Source: Rotaria sp. Silwood1 (lineage: Eukaryota > Rotifera > Eurotatoria > Philodinida > Philodinidae). From it: DNA of 64,000 nucleotides. The DNA is taken from positions 62,001 through 126,000 of the forward strand of contig CAJNOP010000298.1 of assembly GCA_905250075.1 (NCBI GenBank), in the 5' to 3' direction. The notes beneath the pieces are model-generated. The model searched no databases and was not told the DNA's origin. It saw only the letters and a program-made list of their open reading frames with translations. The translations under genes and the position numbers were made by a program. Positions 13,449-26,725 of this stretch are shown here, in pieces. Numbering within the stretch: position 1 is the first letter of the stretch; each line of letters opens with the position of its first letter.

Positions 13449-16400
13449 TTAAGTATAATAACTGTGTGAAATGAGTACGTCAGCTAAAATTTCAAGTTGA
13501 TCATCAGTGAACTTTGTCCGATGTTCATGCCAAGAATCGTAATGTGTACGACGAAATTCAGACAAACATTCTTTGATAGATTTCTAGAACAATAGGAATA
13601 TAATTCATTTCCTGCTATATCAAATAGAAAGTGACTCACTTGAATCAAAAGAGGATCATGCGAATGTTCGCACAGAACCATTAATGCATGTGGTATATAA
13701 CTCGCAACATCATAGGGACTCGAAAGAACAATAGCACAAAGACCCAAAATACCTATAATAACAGTAATGCACAACTCGAAAAGTAATCAGTGAACCAAAC
13801 AGAATTACGCTCTCAGTATTTTCAGTTTTTCTTTTCTTCCTGGTTTATTTATTTATTTATGATCTATTATGAGAATATAAATTCTAGAGTCCAAATTTTT
13901 CACTAAATTCTTCGAAACAGGAGCGTAGTTCATAATGTTCGAATCATTACTACTTTTGTATTCTATCAATAAATACTTACCACTATGTCGTTTAACAATA
14001 TCATTCGTCGACATAACTTTCTTTCCATCGATTATCGTGAAATAGTCGATTTTACTCATGGCGATAAAATATGTCTTTTAATGATGAAATCAACTGCAAT
14101 GTGTTTCAACAAGAAAAATAAATGGATCCTACCAAATCGTCTTCAGTGACTGAAATGTAACCACATTGATAGAAACCTGATAAAGTTTTCGATGCAGTCA
14201 ATCGTACTTCTAATTGCTCATCGAATAAACATTTGCGTACAAGTTCATGTAATCGTTTTGCATGACAACGAGAATTGAATAGGTTGCAAAAGACCAGATT
14301 TTGAATGAATTCAATAGCTGCTTGCCGTGCATGCCATTTTACAGTCGTACAAACCTATAGTATATCAAAAACAGAACCAGTTTAGTAGGAAAAAGAAGAA
14401 TCTATCTTGACAAAGTGTATACGTATTCCAATTGTTGAATAAGTTTTTCTAAATGATGTGCATCTAAATAGGCCATGCCAATAGACATACGTGCGATCGA
14501 CAGACGTTTTTTAAAGCCATCATCATTGGTAACAATACTTTGAATTTCACAGAGCTGAATAAAAGAAACAAATGTGTGCATATAACAGTTCAAACTTAAT
14601 GGCATGTCAATATTTCAATAGACGTACACAGGGAAACAGACGAATGATACCTTCCTTTATTGGTTGATGGGATTGAATGAATAAATTTGAATATAGATCA
14701 ATCACTAAATTATATCCAAAGAAAATAGTTGATTTTTGAATAGAATAATTTTACCTGTTTCAATTAAATTTAATGCTTGACGAGCTTCGACATCAAGCTC
14801 AACACTTGAACCGGAAATATTTACTAAAAAGAATTTAGTTTGTTGTCTTCAATGATCGAGATAAAAATTGCTAATATCTTACCCAATGGTTTACTTTCAT
14901 AAATATCAATAGCTTGACGCAATCGTTCACGTATCCTTTCGCTGAATTGATCAGTATTCGGATGACGTGCTGATTTTCCATCAAATAATTTCAGATCAAG
15001 TCCAAATGACATCGCTAATATACTAACAATAAAGACTCAATTCGATTTACATGTAAATAAATTTAGAAAAGTTTTTTTTTTTTTACACAGCAATACGTTC
15101 TCGTATCCATTTCGATGAATGATCGAGTAATTCTTTAGCGTATTCATGAATTGAACACCATATTGATGGAATACGCCATTGTAAAACTCGAAGACTTTGA
15201 ACAAGATACCATCGAGATGCTTCATTAAATGTATAAGCTGTTGAATGCTGATCGATTAGTTTATAAATGAAATTAATTGGTCGACACATTCGACGAGGAT
15301 CTGTATCGTTCTTTCAAAATATAATTCGAGATGTCATCGAAATCTTGAATGACAAAAACAAGAAACAAAAAAACTTACTAAACAGTATCGAAAACAAGAA
15401 CCCCAATGTAAATAGCTTTCTTGATTAAGATTATTGCTAACTTCAGTGAGAAATGGCGTTAATTTTTGCCAAAGTTCATCTAACTAAATTGAATAGATTT
15501 ATAAATATACCAAGACATAAAGTTTGCAATTATTTGTAAAGAAAATTTTTTTAAATTAAATCAATTTTACTGACCATTTCTAATGTCCAATATTTCGAAC
15601 CACGAATTATACCGGCTATAATTTCGGATGCTGCACGATGACTACCTTCGTATTTCTCTTGTATCTTTTCACGAATGAGTAAGTACAATTGTTCGATGAA
15701 ATTGTCAACAAATGCCAGTCCGAAATTACGAAAGAGACCCTTGAAATAATCAATTATTTTTATATAAAATACAAGAAGAAACTTCTTGAAAAATTCAAAC
15801 CATCCTTAGTATGATTTAAATATATTAACATTTGTACTTATTCGATTTACCTTGTACATTAAAAATCGAAGTTTATTGAATTCAATCTCGCGTTCATCAA
15901 ATATGATAACTTTAGTTAATTTTACTATGAAATTTTTGTCAAGAAAACGATCAAAAATAATTGATACATGTTTTGGCATTCGATCAGGATTGTAACGTTC
16001 ACGTTTATTTATTGGATATTTGATCAACTTTCGCCATTGATAATAACCATGATGCCTTTTATCTAAGAAGCATGTTTCTTCCCATTCAGTTTGTAGTTCA
16101 GGCAATTTATAATTATTATATGTTATCCATAAATTATCATCACGATCACCTGGTTGCAATTGATCATTGAACTTCAGAATTTCGTCAAGAGATTTTTCAA
16201 CATAAATTCGAGGTAGTTTTTGTAAACGACAAAATGCTGCAATAGCTTTGACAGCATGCTAAATAAGATCGAATTAAAAAAAAAAAGTAGATTGATTAAC
16301 TAAAAGAAACTTTTCTCAACAAACCTTTCGTAATTCAATATTATCATGAATGAGAAAATTAAGACAAGTTTCAATACATGATGACGGTATTGATACATGT

Positions 16401-19400
16401 TTTTGAAGAAGTAGACATAAAAATGACATGGCCATCTTTTTTTGTCCCCATGTTCTAAAAAATTTCTCAAGCAAAACAATGAGTATGATGAATGAGATCA
16501 AATGAAATAACACTTACGATGTTTCATCATTGAGTAGTGAACAAAGTGTATCGATCAGATGATTGTATGATTGAATATTCGTTTGATGACGTTTTTCACG
16601 AATTTTTATGCCAATTTCTATTTCATTTGGTTCTAATGGACGCCATAGTGCAATTGCCGCATGTTCAGATGTCTGATTTGTATTATCGATGAGTGCAATT
16701 GTAACAAATTGTTTTTCAATTTGTTTCTTCAAATCTTGAATCAAACGTTCGATACTGATTTTTTTTGAATAACTTCGACGAACAATTAATGGCCACAATT
16801 TGTTCATCATTGTCCATGAATGTTTTGTTGGCAAGAAACAATGATTATTACCGAAAAGAATATACAAACAACCCTAATATGATATAATTGAATGAATAAT
16901 ATGAGAATAAAATGAAATAAAGAACTTTGATTTTATTGTCACTGGTTTCGTCTGGCGTATCAAGTATTTCAACAATGCGATCGACAATAATTTCGAATGA
17001 AAAAAAATAGTTATTGAGAAACAAGAAGAGTTTCTCTTGAGCAAAACGACGAACCTATACTAGAAATAGAAAAAAGTGATTTGCAAAAATATTTATTTAC
17101 TTCACTATATCGATTGATAGATAAATCGAATAATTTTAATTCGATTTGTTTGTCGATTTCAGTCAATATTCGAAAATTATTTAATTCAAATTCCTAATAA
17201 TAATCAAATATAGGTGGGTATTCACTATTGTGGTATTCATGATTATACTTCAATTTGTAGTTCAATTTGATTGATTATTAAAGCACATGGATTATCTCGT
17301 TCACCAATGATTTCATTTCGAAATAATGTTCTTATCAATTGAACATCATTTCGCATTTGAGAAACATCAGTAGAAAATACACCATTGTATTCACATGACA
17401 AGACACAGATCTACGAATTTGTTTTGATTATTGACTTTCGATCGATATGAATAATACTTACATAGAGAGCTTTTTTTATTGATAAAACATCGTCTGATTG
17501 GTTTTCAATTAGCATATCTAAAGAGACTCATAAAAAATTGATCGATTTAAAGAAAATTTACCGATTAATTTGCCTATGTCAAGAAGAAGACGCATTCGTA
17601 AATTCTCTTGAAATTCTAAGAAAGACAAAACGTGTTTGAAAATGAATATGTCTCACAGAATAATTACTTGGATTCAATTGTTGGTAATAGGTTGGATATA
17701 GACTTTGAGATTGTGAATTACAGGGAACCGTGGACAATACACTGCAATAATCATTAGTGTCGAAGTTTATTTGTTTAAATGATTTGGTTTTGCGCATTTA
17801 TTATTTACTTACAGATTTGGTACCTCTTTGCTTTCGATACGTGATACAATACGAAAACATCCAATAGCGAGGCTACTAATAACTGTGAGCGATCGTAGTC
17901 GTTCATCTTTGGATACTTTCAAAAAGTTCTCTTTCAAAAACGTCAATTCTGAATAGATAAATGTATTGACAAAGTCACAAACAAAATCGATTTCATCAAC
18001 ATTAGGAATGTGATATTGAACTTGAATTTGATCAAAATCAGCATTTTGTCCCCAGATCTGAATAGTTATATCAATAATCGAAATATGAGAAAACGAGAGA
18101 GAGAACAAAGAACTTACTCGAATAGGTAAGAAATCAATGAATGGTTCGTCAAGTTGTTCTCGAGTAAGACGATAATTCATTGGATAAATATTCAAAAGTG
18201 ATCGAAGTAAATTTTGAATTGCTTTAGCAATAGCTTCATAAGAATCCTTGTGAAGAATACGAATACATTGATGAAAGATAGATTTAATCATTTTTTGATA
18301 AATAAGTAGAATATCACCGCGTGCTTGCACTAGTTCAGCGAAAAGAACTAAATACCAAGTAAGTTCGAGATCACCATTATGATCGTTGAGTAGAGTTATT
18401 TCTGATTTATGCAAGATCTTTTCAATTGACTCACATGTTTGTGGTAAGAGAGTCTCCAATATTTCGATTGGATAGCATTTGACCATGGCTCGAACGAGTC
18501 CGGCGACTAGTTGTCGCACATTCGGTAAAAATATTGAACCACTAATAAAATTTGTTATCTTCGTCTTTATCATCTAAATGTCACACAGGCATCATAGAGA
18601 GCAAGCAAGATGTGTTATGATGGAGTGCAAAAAACTTTCAGAACCTAACTATTGTTTTTATAAGCAGAAAAATCATCCTATTTTATCTATTTCAGAAATG
18701 CTGATCGAATAGAGTCTGACAGTGAGTACATTGGAAAACGGTCGATTAAATCTAAGACATACACGAAAAATGTTGCTACTACATTGCCGAAGAATACTGG
18801 TCATTATTGATGTTAATTTCACTTGTAAATTATCATTATCCGTATATTTTTCATTAATATTCACAGCATCTGAAAAGTCCGTAGATAGTATATTGATCAT
18901 TTGAAATATTCGATCGAGAAACTTCGTTATAAAATTTTCGAATTGTGCCGTAGATAGACAAACTTCTTTTTCGATCTATATGAAATATATGTGTATTGTT
19001 TCTTATCATTCAAAATTAGTATTCGAATCTTACCTCATTGAGATCATTTCGAGTGTGTACCGCTGATGAGCAATCGACACATGAGATTAACATGAAAATA
19101 GCATCGAAAAAGTCCAATGTCATTGATGTCTTTTCAAAATCATTTAAATCAATACCGGGTAATACTGACATGAGTAATGGTAGAATATAAGTTTGTCCTT
19201 GGAAATAGGACGATGTTTGCCGTACTAATTGACGAGTCATACGTTTGAGACAGTGCATAAGTGATGTAAAACGATGTGCTTCTATTAGATTGTCGATGGA
19301 TAAGAGAAGTCTAACGAAAAGGATCAAAATTTAGTCAATGAAATCGAAACTATTCAAGTATCAGACTTATCAACAATTGGTGACACAATAGATTCTGGTC

Positions 19401-20998
19401 GAAGCATGGCCAAATATTGACAAGCCTCAGCAGCCTCTTTTGTATAATCCTTATTAAATATAGACATAAATGCATATTCTTTGATACAATCGACAAAATC
19501 TGTGATGTCCTGTTCAGTCAGTCGATACGATTCAGGCAGTACAAAGAACCAAACAAGGTAAGTTTTGCGTTCCCTAGAGAATATTTACTCATTAAAAGTT
19601 ACATTATATAAATGATGTTCATATTTACAGATGAATTCGATCGACAAAAAATCGTGTCAAATGCAATATGAATTCGACTAATCGTTTTTGAAATTTTCCC
19701 GTATTCGATGGATAATAGAAACTTCTTATAGCTATGAATAAATCTCGTAAATATTGAAGACAAGAATTTCTATTGCCTATCATTCCAACAATCCATCGAG
19801 AGATTTGTGACACAAAATAAATATCTTCGTTTGCAGAAATTTGCATGGTACCTATTGGAAGTGAAAAACTTCGCAGAAAACGCGTAAAAATCTAGTAGAT
19901 CAAAGTTTAAGTAACATAAAAGAAGAAACAATAATAATTTCCAAACCTGTGCTAACCATGATTCCCAATCGATATAGCCAATATTGTACCAGGCAAGACG
20001 TGCAAAAAGTTGAAGTAGAGGCTTAAGTGAATCATTAAACATTGTAAATAAAATTATGCATCAAACTTACTATTCCCCAGTGTGTTTTGTTATAGACACT
20101 TTCCCAAATACCGAACAACTCAGATAGCCATAATCTGTTGTTGAAAAATGATGCATGAAATATCAATAAGAATGAGAAAGAATAGACATACTTGAATCCT
20201 TGAGAATGTAAAGATGGAGGCAAGTTAATTGGTAGAAAACCTTCGAGTATTTTTATGGCACTATACATAGAGTAATTATCGATAGGACACAATTGTGGGC
20301 GAATCTCATCAAGAATTTCTTGTGTAGTCATTTCCGAAAAGTATGGGGAACAACAGCGCACACACCGAAAAATGGACTGATCGAAATCTCTTGAAAATAA
20401 TAAGAATCATTGAAAAATCATTTACACTAGTCTATAAGAAGTTACTAACTTAGGCAAAGTGATCAGTCCATAAGTAGTATCATGACTCTTGATAGAGAAT
20501 TTAGCCCATCGATAGAATATCCACCAGTTGATTGTCAGTTCATTTCGGTTGATCAGCCGAGTCTTTCTGCAACGTATCATAAATAGAATTTACTTTAAAA
20601 TTTTCTTTTTTTCAATGTATAAATCGACCAATAATTACGTACTGCAATAGACAAGTGATCATTTCAAAACAAATAGATGCATGGACACAACTGAGGTCGG
20701 TTATGGAAAGAATAGATACATAAAATTGAATAAGTTTAATATGATCAATTTTGCTAAAAAATAATCCATGGAGTGAAATAAATCGTTTTAAATTGTACGA
20801 CCAAAGTTTGAAGGCTGGTTGAAATTCAAGTAGTTGAACGGCACGTGATAGATTTTCTCGAATTTCTTCGAATGATGTCAATGCTTGTTGCTTAATAATT
20901 GAATAACATGGTAAGTGCTGATTGTAAATATTGGGTCTCTGCAAGTTGTCATTGTATATATCTGAATTTCGTTCATCAATGATTGCATGACTATGCAT
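13449..20998 (-). CDS. PSME4: Proteasome activator complex subunit 4 (PA200/Blm10)
   Basis: PA200 is a large HEAT-repeat cap that docks on the 20S proteasome, opens its gate and promotes ATP- and ubiquitin-independent degradation, including of acetylated histones. The gene reads as about 31 short exons; I could follow one frame through every junction from ATG 20998 to the stop at 13449-13451, so it appears intact, at an estimated 1,750-1,800 aa (human about 1,840). Collinear family blocks include NLSRAVQL and LHGLFFSK near the N-terminus, ARLAWYNIGYIDW (about 19970-20010), LPLLMSVLPGIDLNDF (about 19140-19190), QYHIPNVDEIDF (about 18000) and, in the last two exons, LSSPYDV and SEFRRTH..SWHEH...FTDDQL. 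The protein ends SYYT, comparable to the YYA tail that inserts between 20S alpha subunits. A stop lies upstream in frame of ATG 20998; a 5' noncoding exon is possible. The first exon is 20998-20643 and the last 13583-13449. Confidence 0.95.
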
Positions 20999-23927
20999 CG
21001 ATGTATCTAATAAGAATATTAAATTAAACAAACAATGCTAGTAACAGATCGAATAATTTCATTTCAGTACGGACAACGATCAGCAGGGAAAGGAAAACAA
21101 ACGTGACGAAAATACATTGAAAATTCCTACAATTATCATTCTTTTCTCTTTCACTCTATTGTTCCTTCATTCATGATGAAGATAGGAAACAACACTCCAT
21201 CAAAAAGCATTGATAAGGTACTAGAAAAGTGTTGGGTACCGTTTGCGTATGGTGTGAGCCATGGTTGTCTATCAGTATCTTCTCTGCCTATATGCTGAGA
21301 TATATACACACATCCTTTTCTTTCATTTATACTGATGAGTTTAATTAATTCGATTATATAGGGGTCGAAATGTCATGTTACACTTTTTCGAAGCCAGGAA
21401 TGAAATGTTGACATGTAACCAATAACTCTCGCTTACTGTCATAATTATCTAACCTGTTCTTTTCTTTCGTTGTTTGGGACTTCTCTTTCTGCGTTGTTCA
21501 TTTTTTATATTCCCCTAATGGCACTTTTTTAAAATTTTTTCTTTCTTTCGTTCTGCTTGATTATTTTCCCTTGCATAGATATGTTTTCATCTTAACAGGT
21601 AATTTCTGCATGGCAACTAAATTGTATTCTAGAAACAGAGTATTCATTTACACTATCGAAAAGCTGTTAAATGCTTATCTTGTTCTCATTGATAACAATT
21701 CTGAATGTAACAATAAATCGTGATAATTTGTAAAAGCCCCTTAACAAGAACGAGAACTATTCTGCAGCATCTTGCAGCCATAGTACGGTAGCTGTCAGTA
21801 TTCGACAAATCAAGTATATATTTAGATACCATGACACAAGTCAATTTTTCTAATAGTTGCTAGAGGAGATTCTACCTATGATTGGTATTGGATCACGTAG
21901 AAATCTAAGTTTAGTTCATCTCTGAAATATTTCCATTTGATCTCGTGTGACTTAGAAACTTATTATACTATTCTTAAGTAAAGATAAAAAAGTAAAGTTG
22001 ATTATCGATTACTTCCTTACTTTTTCTGTACGACAATAAAGTCTTTTAAAAATGTTCTGACCGTCGAAACTATTCGTTTTTCTTTCATTATCAAAACTCC
22101 AAGAAGCATGTGTAAATATTTACTATGAATCATACACATCTTACTCTTTACAAGAAATAGTTTATTGTTGACAGAATTACGATCACAGAAAGAAGAAGTT
22201 TTTAGGAAGTAATCTTATCAACTGTTTTCTTCTATGTGTCATGATTTTTTTCTTTTCTATATATTAGGTATTTACCCATCCTATCATATGTATTTTCCCT
22301 TTCGAACTCTTTATTTTCTCTAAGGTATTTTTCCTAAACGCGCTTGGATATTATAATATCCTTGGTGTTGTTCACCGACATACGTATATGGCAAGAGATT
22401 TATTATAAAAAACAGTTTCAGTATATCGTATACAACTATCTTTAACTATTGCTCGATAGAAGGAAAATTTTTTCGAATTGGAATAACTTCACAAAGTCTG
22501 ACATCAGTTAAACTAAATTAATAGTGATTTATCCATTACAAATTTTCGTTCACTTACGTTTCGCATTTCTCTTGAGAAAGTAGAAGGACGTGAGTGTGGC
22601 AGTGAAGAAAAAACCCAAACCCACTTACTGCTAAACTTCTCTTTATAAGCCTCGAATATGATTGTGATATTACTGGTGAATGATTAGTCATTCATCAATG
22701 GTACGGTTATCCTTGTTTTGTAGATATGATACATACAGTAAGCGTTATATGGCTTCTAAATATGAGTACTATCCACAACAAAGACAGTACAATCAGAATA
22801 GAGCGAGCCTATCAATTCTTTACTCTTGATGAAATAAGTTGTGACTTAAACTATATTAGTTGTTGGCAGTTTCGTTCATTATCATCTATCTTGGTTTTCT
22901 TTGCTAGTTATATGTTGTGCTTACTGCTATTGCTTTTCTTTGCAATCATCGTGACATTCGCACCTATGGCTGACTCAAACCAAACATCATATTTACTTCG
23001 TATTTTAAGGACAATCGAAGTTATTTTTGACTGTTGTTCTACATGATTGTTTAGGGTGAAATGTGTAGTTAACGAATCATCATCTCGTCTTGCAAATATT
23101 ATATATTCTTCTTCCGATCTGGTGATCGTTTGTTCAGTAAATAAAAGAAAAAATGTAGAGAAATCCAATCTCAAATCGATTAACTAATTCAGCCTCGATG
23201 TTCTCAATGGCAATGTCAAGAATTTCTTTTCAATTAGGCTCATGATATAATAATGCTACTGACAAAGTCCATCTCTCGCGATTTTGCTCGACAAAAAATA
23301 TATCAAACAGTTGATGACTCTGAACCGTATCTTCTTGTCATTGGTATCTGCAACAATAACGGTGAATTGAGAAAAAAAATCAAACCCTAGAAGACTATTT
23401 TTTTTTTATCAATGGTAAAATTAATTGTTTTATGACTGTGACTAATCATGACTTTTCTTTCCATTCATATTCACCCAAATTGAACCTAATCAAAAGTACT
23501 TTATTAGTCAACTTTTTTCACTTTATCTGCAAGAAAGAGAATCTATATGTTTTATGTATTTGTGATTCATTTTGAGAACTGTTTCAACTGAGTCGCTTAG
23601 ATTAATAATAAAGACTCTCGTTTTTCTTTTAATTCATGTACTGTATCCTAATTTTATTAAGCCGCAATCTAAACTAAAAGCAAAATCAACTTCTTCTAAG
23701 TAAGAGAAAATTATTTCAAGAAACAGTAGGTTACTCATTGTTTATTTCTATTTGGTAGAGATAAACTAGAAGCAGACACCAAAAATCGTGCAATTCTATT
23801 CGTATTGTATAAGTTTGATGTTGGATGAGGCAATATTGACTAGTAATAGTTTAAGTGATTAACAAAGAAAATATGTTTTAATTAGTCTTTGAATTTTTCA
23901 TTGCTTTTCAGTGCTCCAAAGTATTGA
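20999..23927. other. Intergenic region upstream of PSME4
   Basis: The 2.9 kb between the PSME4 start and the choline-transporter-like relic presumably includes the PSME4 promoter. The opposed open frames at 22726-23046 (+) and 22908-23174 (-) overlap and look like chance frames in AT-rich DNA; the first has a hydrophobic stretch but no family resemblance. I see no other structure. Confidence 0.4.
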
Positions 23928-24640
23928 CTAAGCCACTGGTTCCAGAAAATGATGAACATAACCACTGGCAACGAATTCTGCCGGATAAACTTTGTTCCAA
24001 ACTTTGGTCAATTTTTGAAGATGACCAGGATGAGTTGTACTTAGTGCTGCCGGATTCAGAGGAAAGCAGACAAATACTGTATGAACACAAGAAGTCAATA
24101 TTGCTGTAATAATTGTACTGATCAAAATGCCGATTAAAAAGCTAATGGATCCAGTTATAATAGTAGCTAGAGTTCGTTCCGACGACTCGAACAAAAGAAT
24201 ATAAATGATAAAACCGCCGACAACTGATGAACAGAGAACAATTAAAATATTGATTATCCTCAAACTAGTGCCCACAAGAAAATCATTAATAATCGCTGTC
24301 CAGGCACGTACCGAAGGGGGGGCATGGGGTTCGGGGCCCCCTCAGGACTGAAAACGCCTGTAGGAGAGTACAGGTATACGTTTTTTTCCATCAAATTTTT
24401 GTAATTTTCCCATGCCCCCCCTCCAAGAACTTCTGGCCCTCCCCTCAGAAAACTGCTGGGTACGTGTCTGTCGCTGTCCATCCACGTTTTCGAAACAACC
24501 CTATAGAATTTCGACTAGCCTCAACAAATTCTTGACCGGTAAGGGCCGCATATATAAATGCCCATTCGTTCATATAACCAATTACTTTGTCGACTACTTC
24601 AAGAATACATCCCATGAAACAAAACAGAAAGTTCTCGTTG
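23928..24640 (-). pseudogene. 3' fragment of a choline transporter-like (SLC44) gene
   Basis: Two coding pieces on the minus strand belong to the C-terminal part of the Choline_transpo family: about 24633-24471 (a Cys-containing stretch, then residues resembling the family's YIxxAxxGxxFxxSAR region) and 24300-23928 (two strong membrane segments, then VHTVFVCF, like the family's VDTxFxCF signature, and a HPGHLQKL..WNK tail). They are separated by a 170-bp MITE. If the insert and one copy of its 8-bp target duplication are ignored, the frame runs through without change. The upstream side ends about 40 bp before a GT-rich hairpin (24683-24783), and I find no earlier exons, although the family is usually 600-700 aa with about ten membrane spans. 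So this is a truncated, interrupted remnant unless the missing exons lie far upstream. Confidence 0.75.
24301..24470. mobile_element. 170-bp hAT-type MITE
   Basis: The insert begins CAGGCACGTACC and ends with the inverted match GGTACGTGTCTG, and it is flanked on both sides by the same 8 bases, TCGCTGTC (24293-24300 and 24471-24478). Imperfect inversion continues inward (a GGGGGGGCATGGG block and its CCCATGCCCCCCC partner), so the element can fold on itself. An 8-bp target duplication with CAG...CTG ends is the hallmark of hAT-superfamily elements. It has no coding capacity, so it must have been moved by a transposase made elsewhere. It is distinctly richer in G and C than its surroundings. 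Confidence 0.85.
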
Positions 24641-24682
24641 CGCTTGTCTTTTCTTGTAGTCGAACATAGAGCTTGAGGCTGT

Positions 24683-24783
24683 TGGTGTGGGTGCACATGT
24701 AGAGTGTGTGTGAGAATGTGAGTCTTGTTCTCATTCTTACACCCTCTTCCAAACCTCCTTATCACACTCCGACCCTCACCCTT
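24683..24783. repeat. GT-rich/CA-rich foldback, degenerate TGTGGG-like
   Basis: The left part reads GGTGTGGGTGCAC followed by GT-rich sequence; the right part is its CA-rich counterpart, ending GACCCTCACCC. The centre pairs GTGAGAATGTGAG with CTCATTCTTACACCC. It resembles the GT-rich foldbacks at 50784-50822, 53053-53098 and 53573-53727 and lies just upstream of the choline-transporter-like fragment. Confidence 0.55.
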
Positions 24784-26725
24784 ATATTTCTAGAAAAAGT
24801 CATATTGCCTTGAGTTTTGACGATTAAAAGCAATCCAAGTCTCCATATCGTCTCAGAACTCTAACTTTGAACAACTCTGATTAGACAGTCTTAGAATATG
24901 TAGGGGGACTTCATTCTACAATGCATAGAACAGAAAGATGAGAGAGATGCTCTGGTTGTCACCGTCACTGTTACCTCATTGAAATGCATTTCTTATAGAG
25001 TTTTCCTTTCAAATAAGATATCGCTTGATAGAAAGTCCATATATGAAAGACGGCCGTAAAATGGATAAGAAACCTTATGGAATTATTGTATGCAAAGAAG
25101 ATAAGCAATGATATGAATTCAAAAATAATGAATATGTGATTGTTACATTGTTCCCATAAAACTGCTACCTATTCCAATAAGTCTCTTCATTACATTTGTT
25201 AACAGTCTAGGGGAAGTAGCGCCTCGTTTAAACCTTAGTTTATAGTTTATGAATATTTAAACCTGATCTCTATAGACTTGACTTTTCTCTAGATCGATTT
25301 TCTTAAAATCGTAACTTTTTTTTATAAAAGTTGTTACGTATGTTATCTACTAATAGTAAGAATTTTTAAATAAAATAGATGAAATTTTGATGAGATGTAG
25401 CTGAAAACTACTGACAAAAAGTTTCTTTTTATTTACAATGCTTTAAGAAAAATTAGGATATCTTGAAAATGCATCAATATTTTTTCAGATGATTTGAGTA
25501 GAAATCTATCTACAACATGGTCGTATAACCTCTACATAATAAATGTTCAAATCAATATGATTGATTGATTTAGATAGGCTATAGATGACATGAAATACGT
25601 TTGCTTTACTTTATATCTGATAAGAAGTTCGATCGAATTGAGATATGGATCTTTTTTTTATTTTCAAAAACTCTTCTTCTTATTGTCTTGATGATATTTT
25701 ACTATAACAGTCTTAGACAAAAGCAAACGATTGTATATCAAAAGATATAATTATATTATGTAATTTGTTTTTGAGTTTTGAATTACTGATATTTATTAGA
25801 ATATTTTTCTCTTGTGTCTTCCACCTTGGTTTATATGTAATAATTTAATAAAATCAGTGGAGAACACAGACAAAAATATCTGTGTGAGACATCTCGTCAG
25901 AAAACATGGACGTCGCTTCTTTTCTTTTTTCTTAGTCGTTGCTATCAAACAATTTTTATAGTTGCTATGTTTCTATAGTGAGTCGGATTTTCATTGGAGG
26001 TGCCAATTAAAATATTTCTTTTTTTTTTCTATTAGTTTGTCATACATCGTAGCGTCAACTACTAATATTGTCTTCATCTGATGTTTGCTCAGTTACCTTT
26101 CATTCTTTGCTTCTCAAAGTGCATTTATATTGTGAATAATCTGTCTTTATGTTTCTTGTATAATGCAGATCGTCTTTTCCTTCAACGTCAACAACATAAA
26201 TGTCTGTTAGACTTTTGTTCGCGTACATGTCGTCGATTTTAATAATTAATCATGAAACTTTAGCATTGAATATTATTCTTGTGATGTTGAAAATCTAAGA
26301 GACTTGCCATTTTCAAGAATTTTTTCTTTCATAACAAGAACTATATATAGAAGTATTGCAGTTTGACGTTGACGCACATTATATCTGCAGTTTTTTTCAA
26401 AAAAGATTGTATCAGAAGAAACATTAGTATGATTTAATGAATGCAATTCTGAAATGAACTCAAAAAGAGTTCAAACTCTTTTGAAATTGGCTTGATCAAA
26501 CTGTTGCAAAAATTCTTGACAAAAAGTCTCTTTTTCTTTCTTTCATCATTGCATTATCTCTGAGCCGTACTGTAATGTTTCAAATTCAAATCCAAAAAGT
26601 TTGAACTTGTCTAATTCTTCTGTGTAGCTTTTAGGCACTATTCATTCGACAAATTTATCTAAAGTAGGTATAAATTTTGTTCTAGGTTGTTTACATCTTT
26701 GCCCATTACAATAACTACGCAAAAT
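24784..26725. other. Intergenic region upstream of the fatty-acid-binding protein
   Basis: AT-rich, with no protein-like frame longer than about 60 codons. The few hundred bases before 26726 are likely to hold the promoter of the fatty-acid-binding protein gene, but I see no clear TATA box at the expected distance. Confidence 0.35.

Noticed and set aside
18673..18904. Plus-strand and alternative minus-strand frames inside the PSME4 region
   Set aside because: They cross a PSME4 intron or oppose its exons; the spliced frame joining IFR to MIKTK keeps the expected PSME4 spacing.
21031..21031. Earlier start for PSME4 at a TTG codon
   Set aside because: Eukaryotic initiation at TTG is unlikely; ATG 20998 follows in frame, and a TAG lies just upstream.
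22726..23174. Overlapping opposed frames of 88 and 106 codons
   Set aside because: Mutually exclusive chance frames; the hydrophobic stretch follows from a T-rich run.
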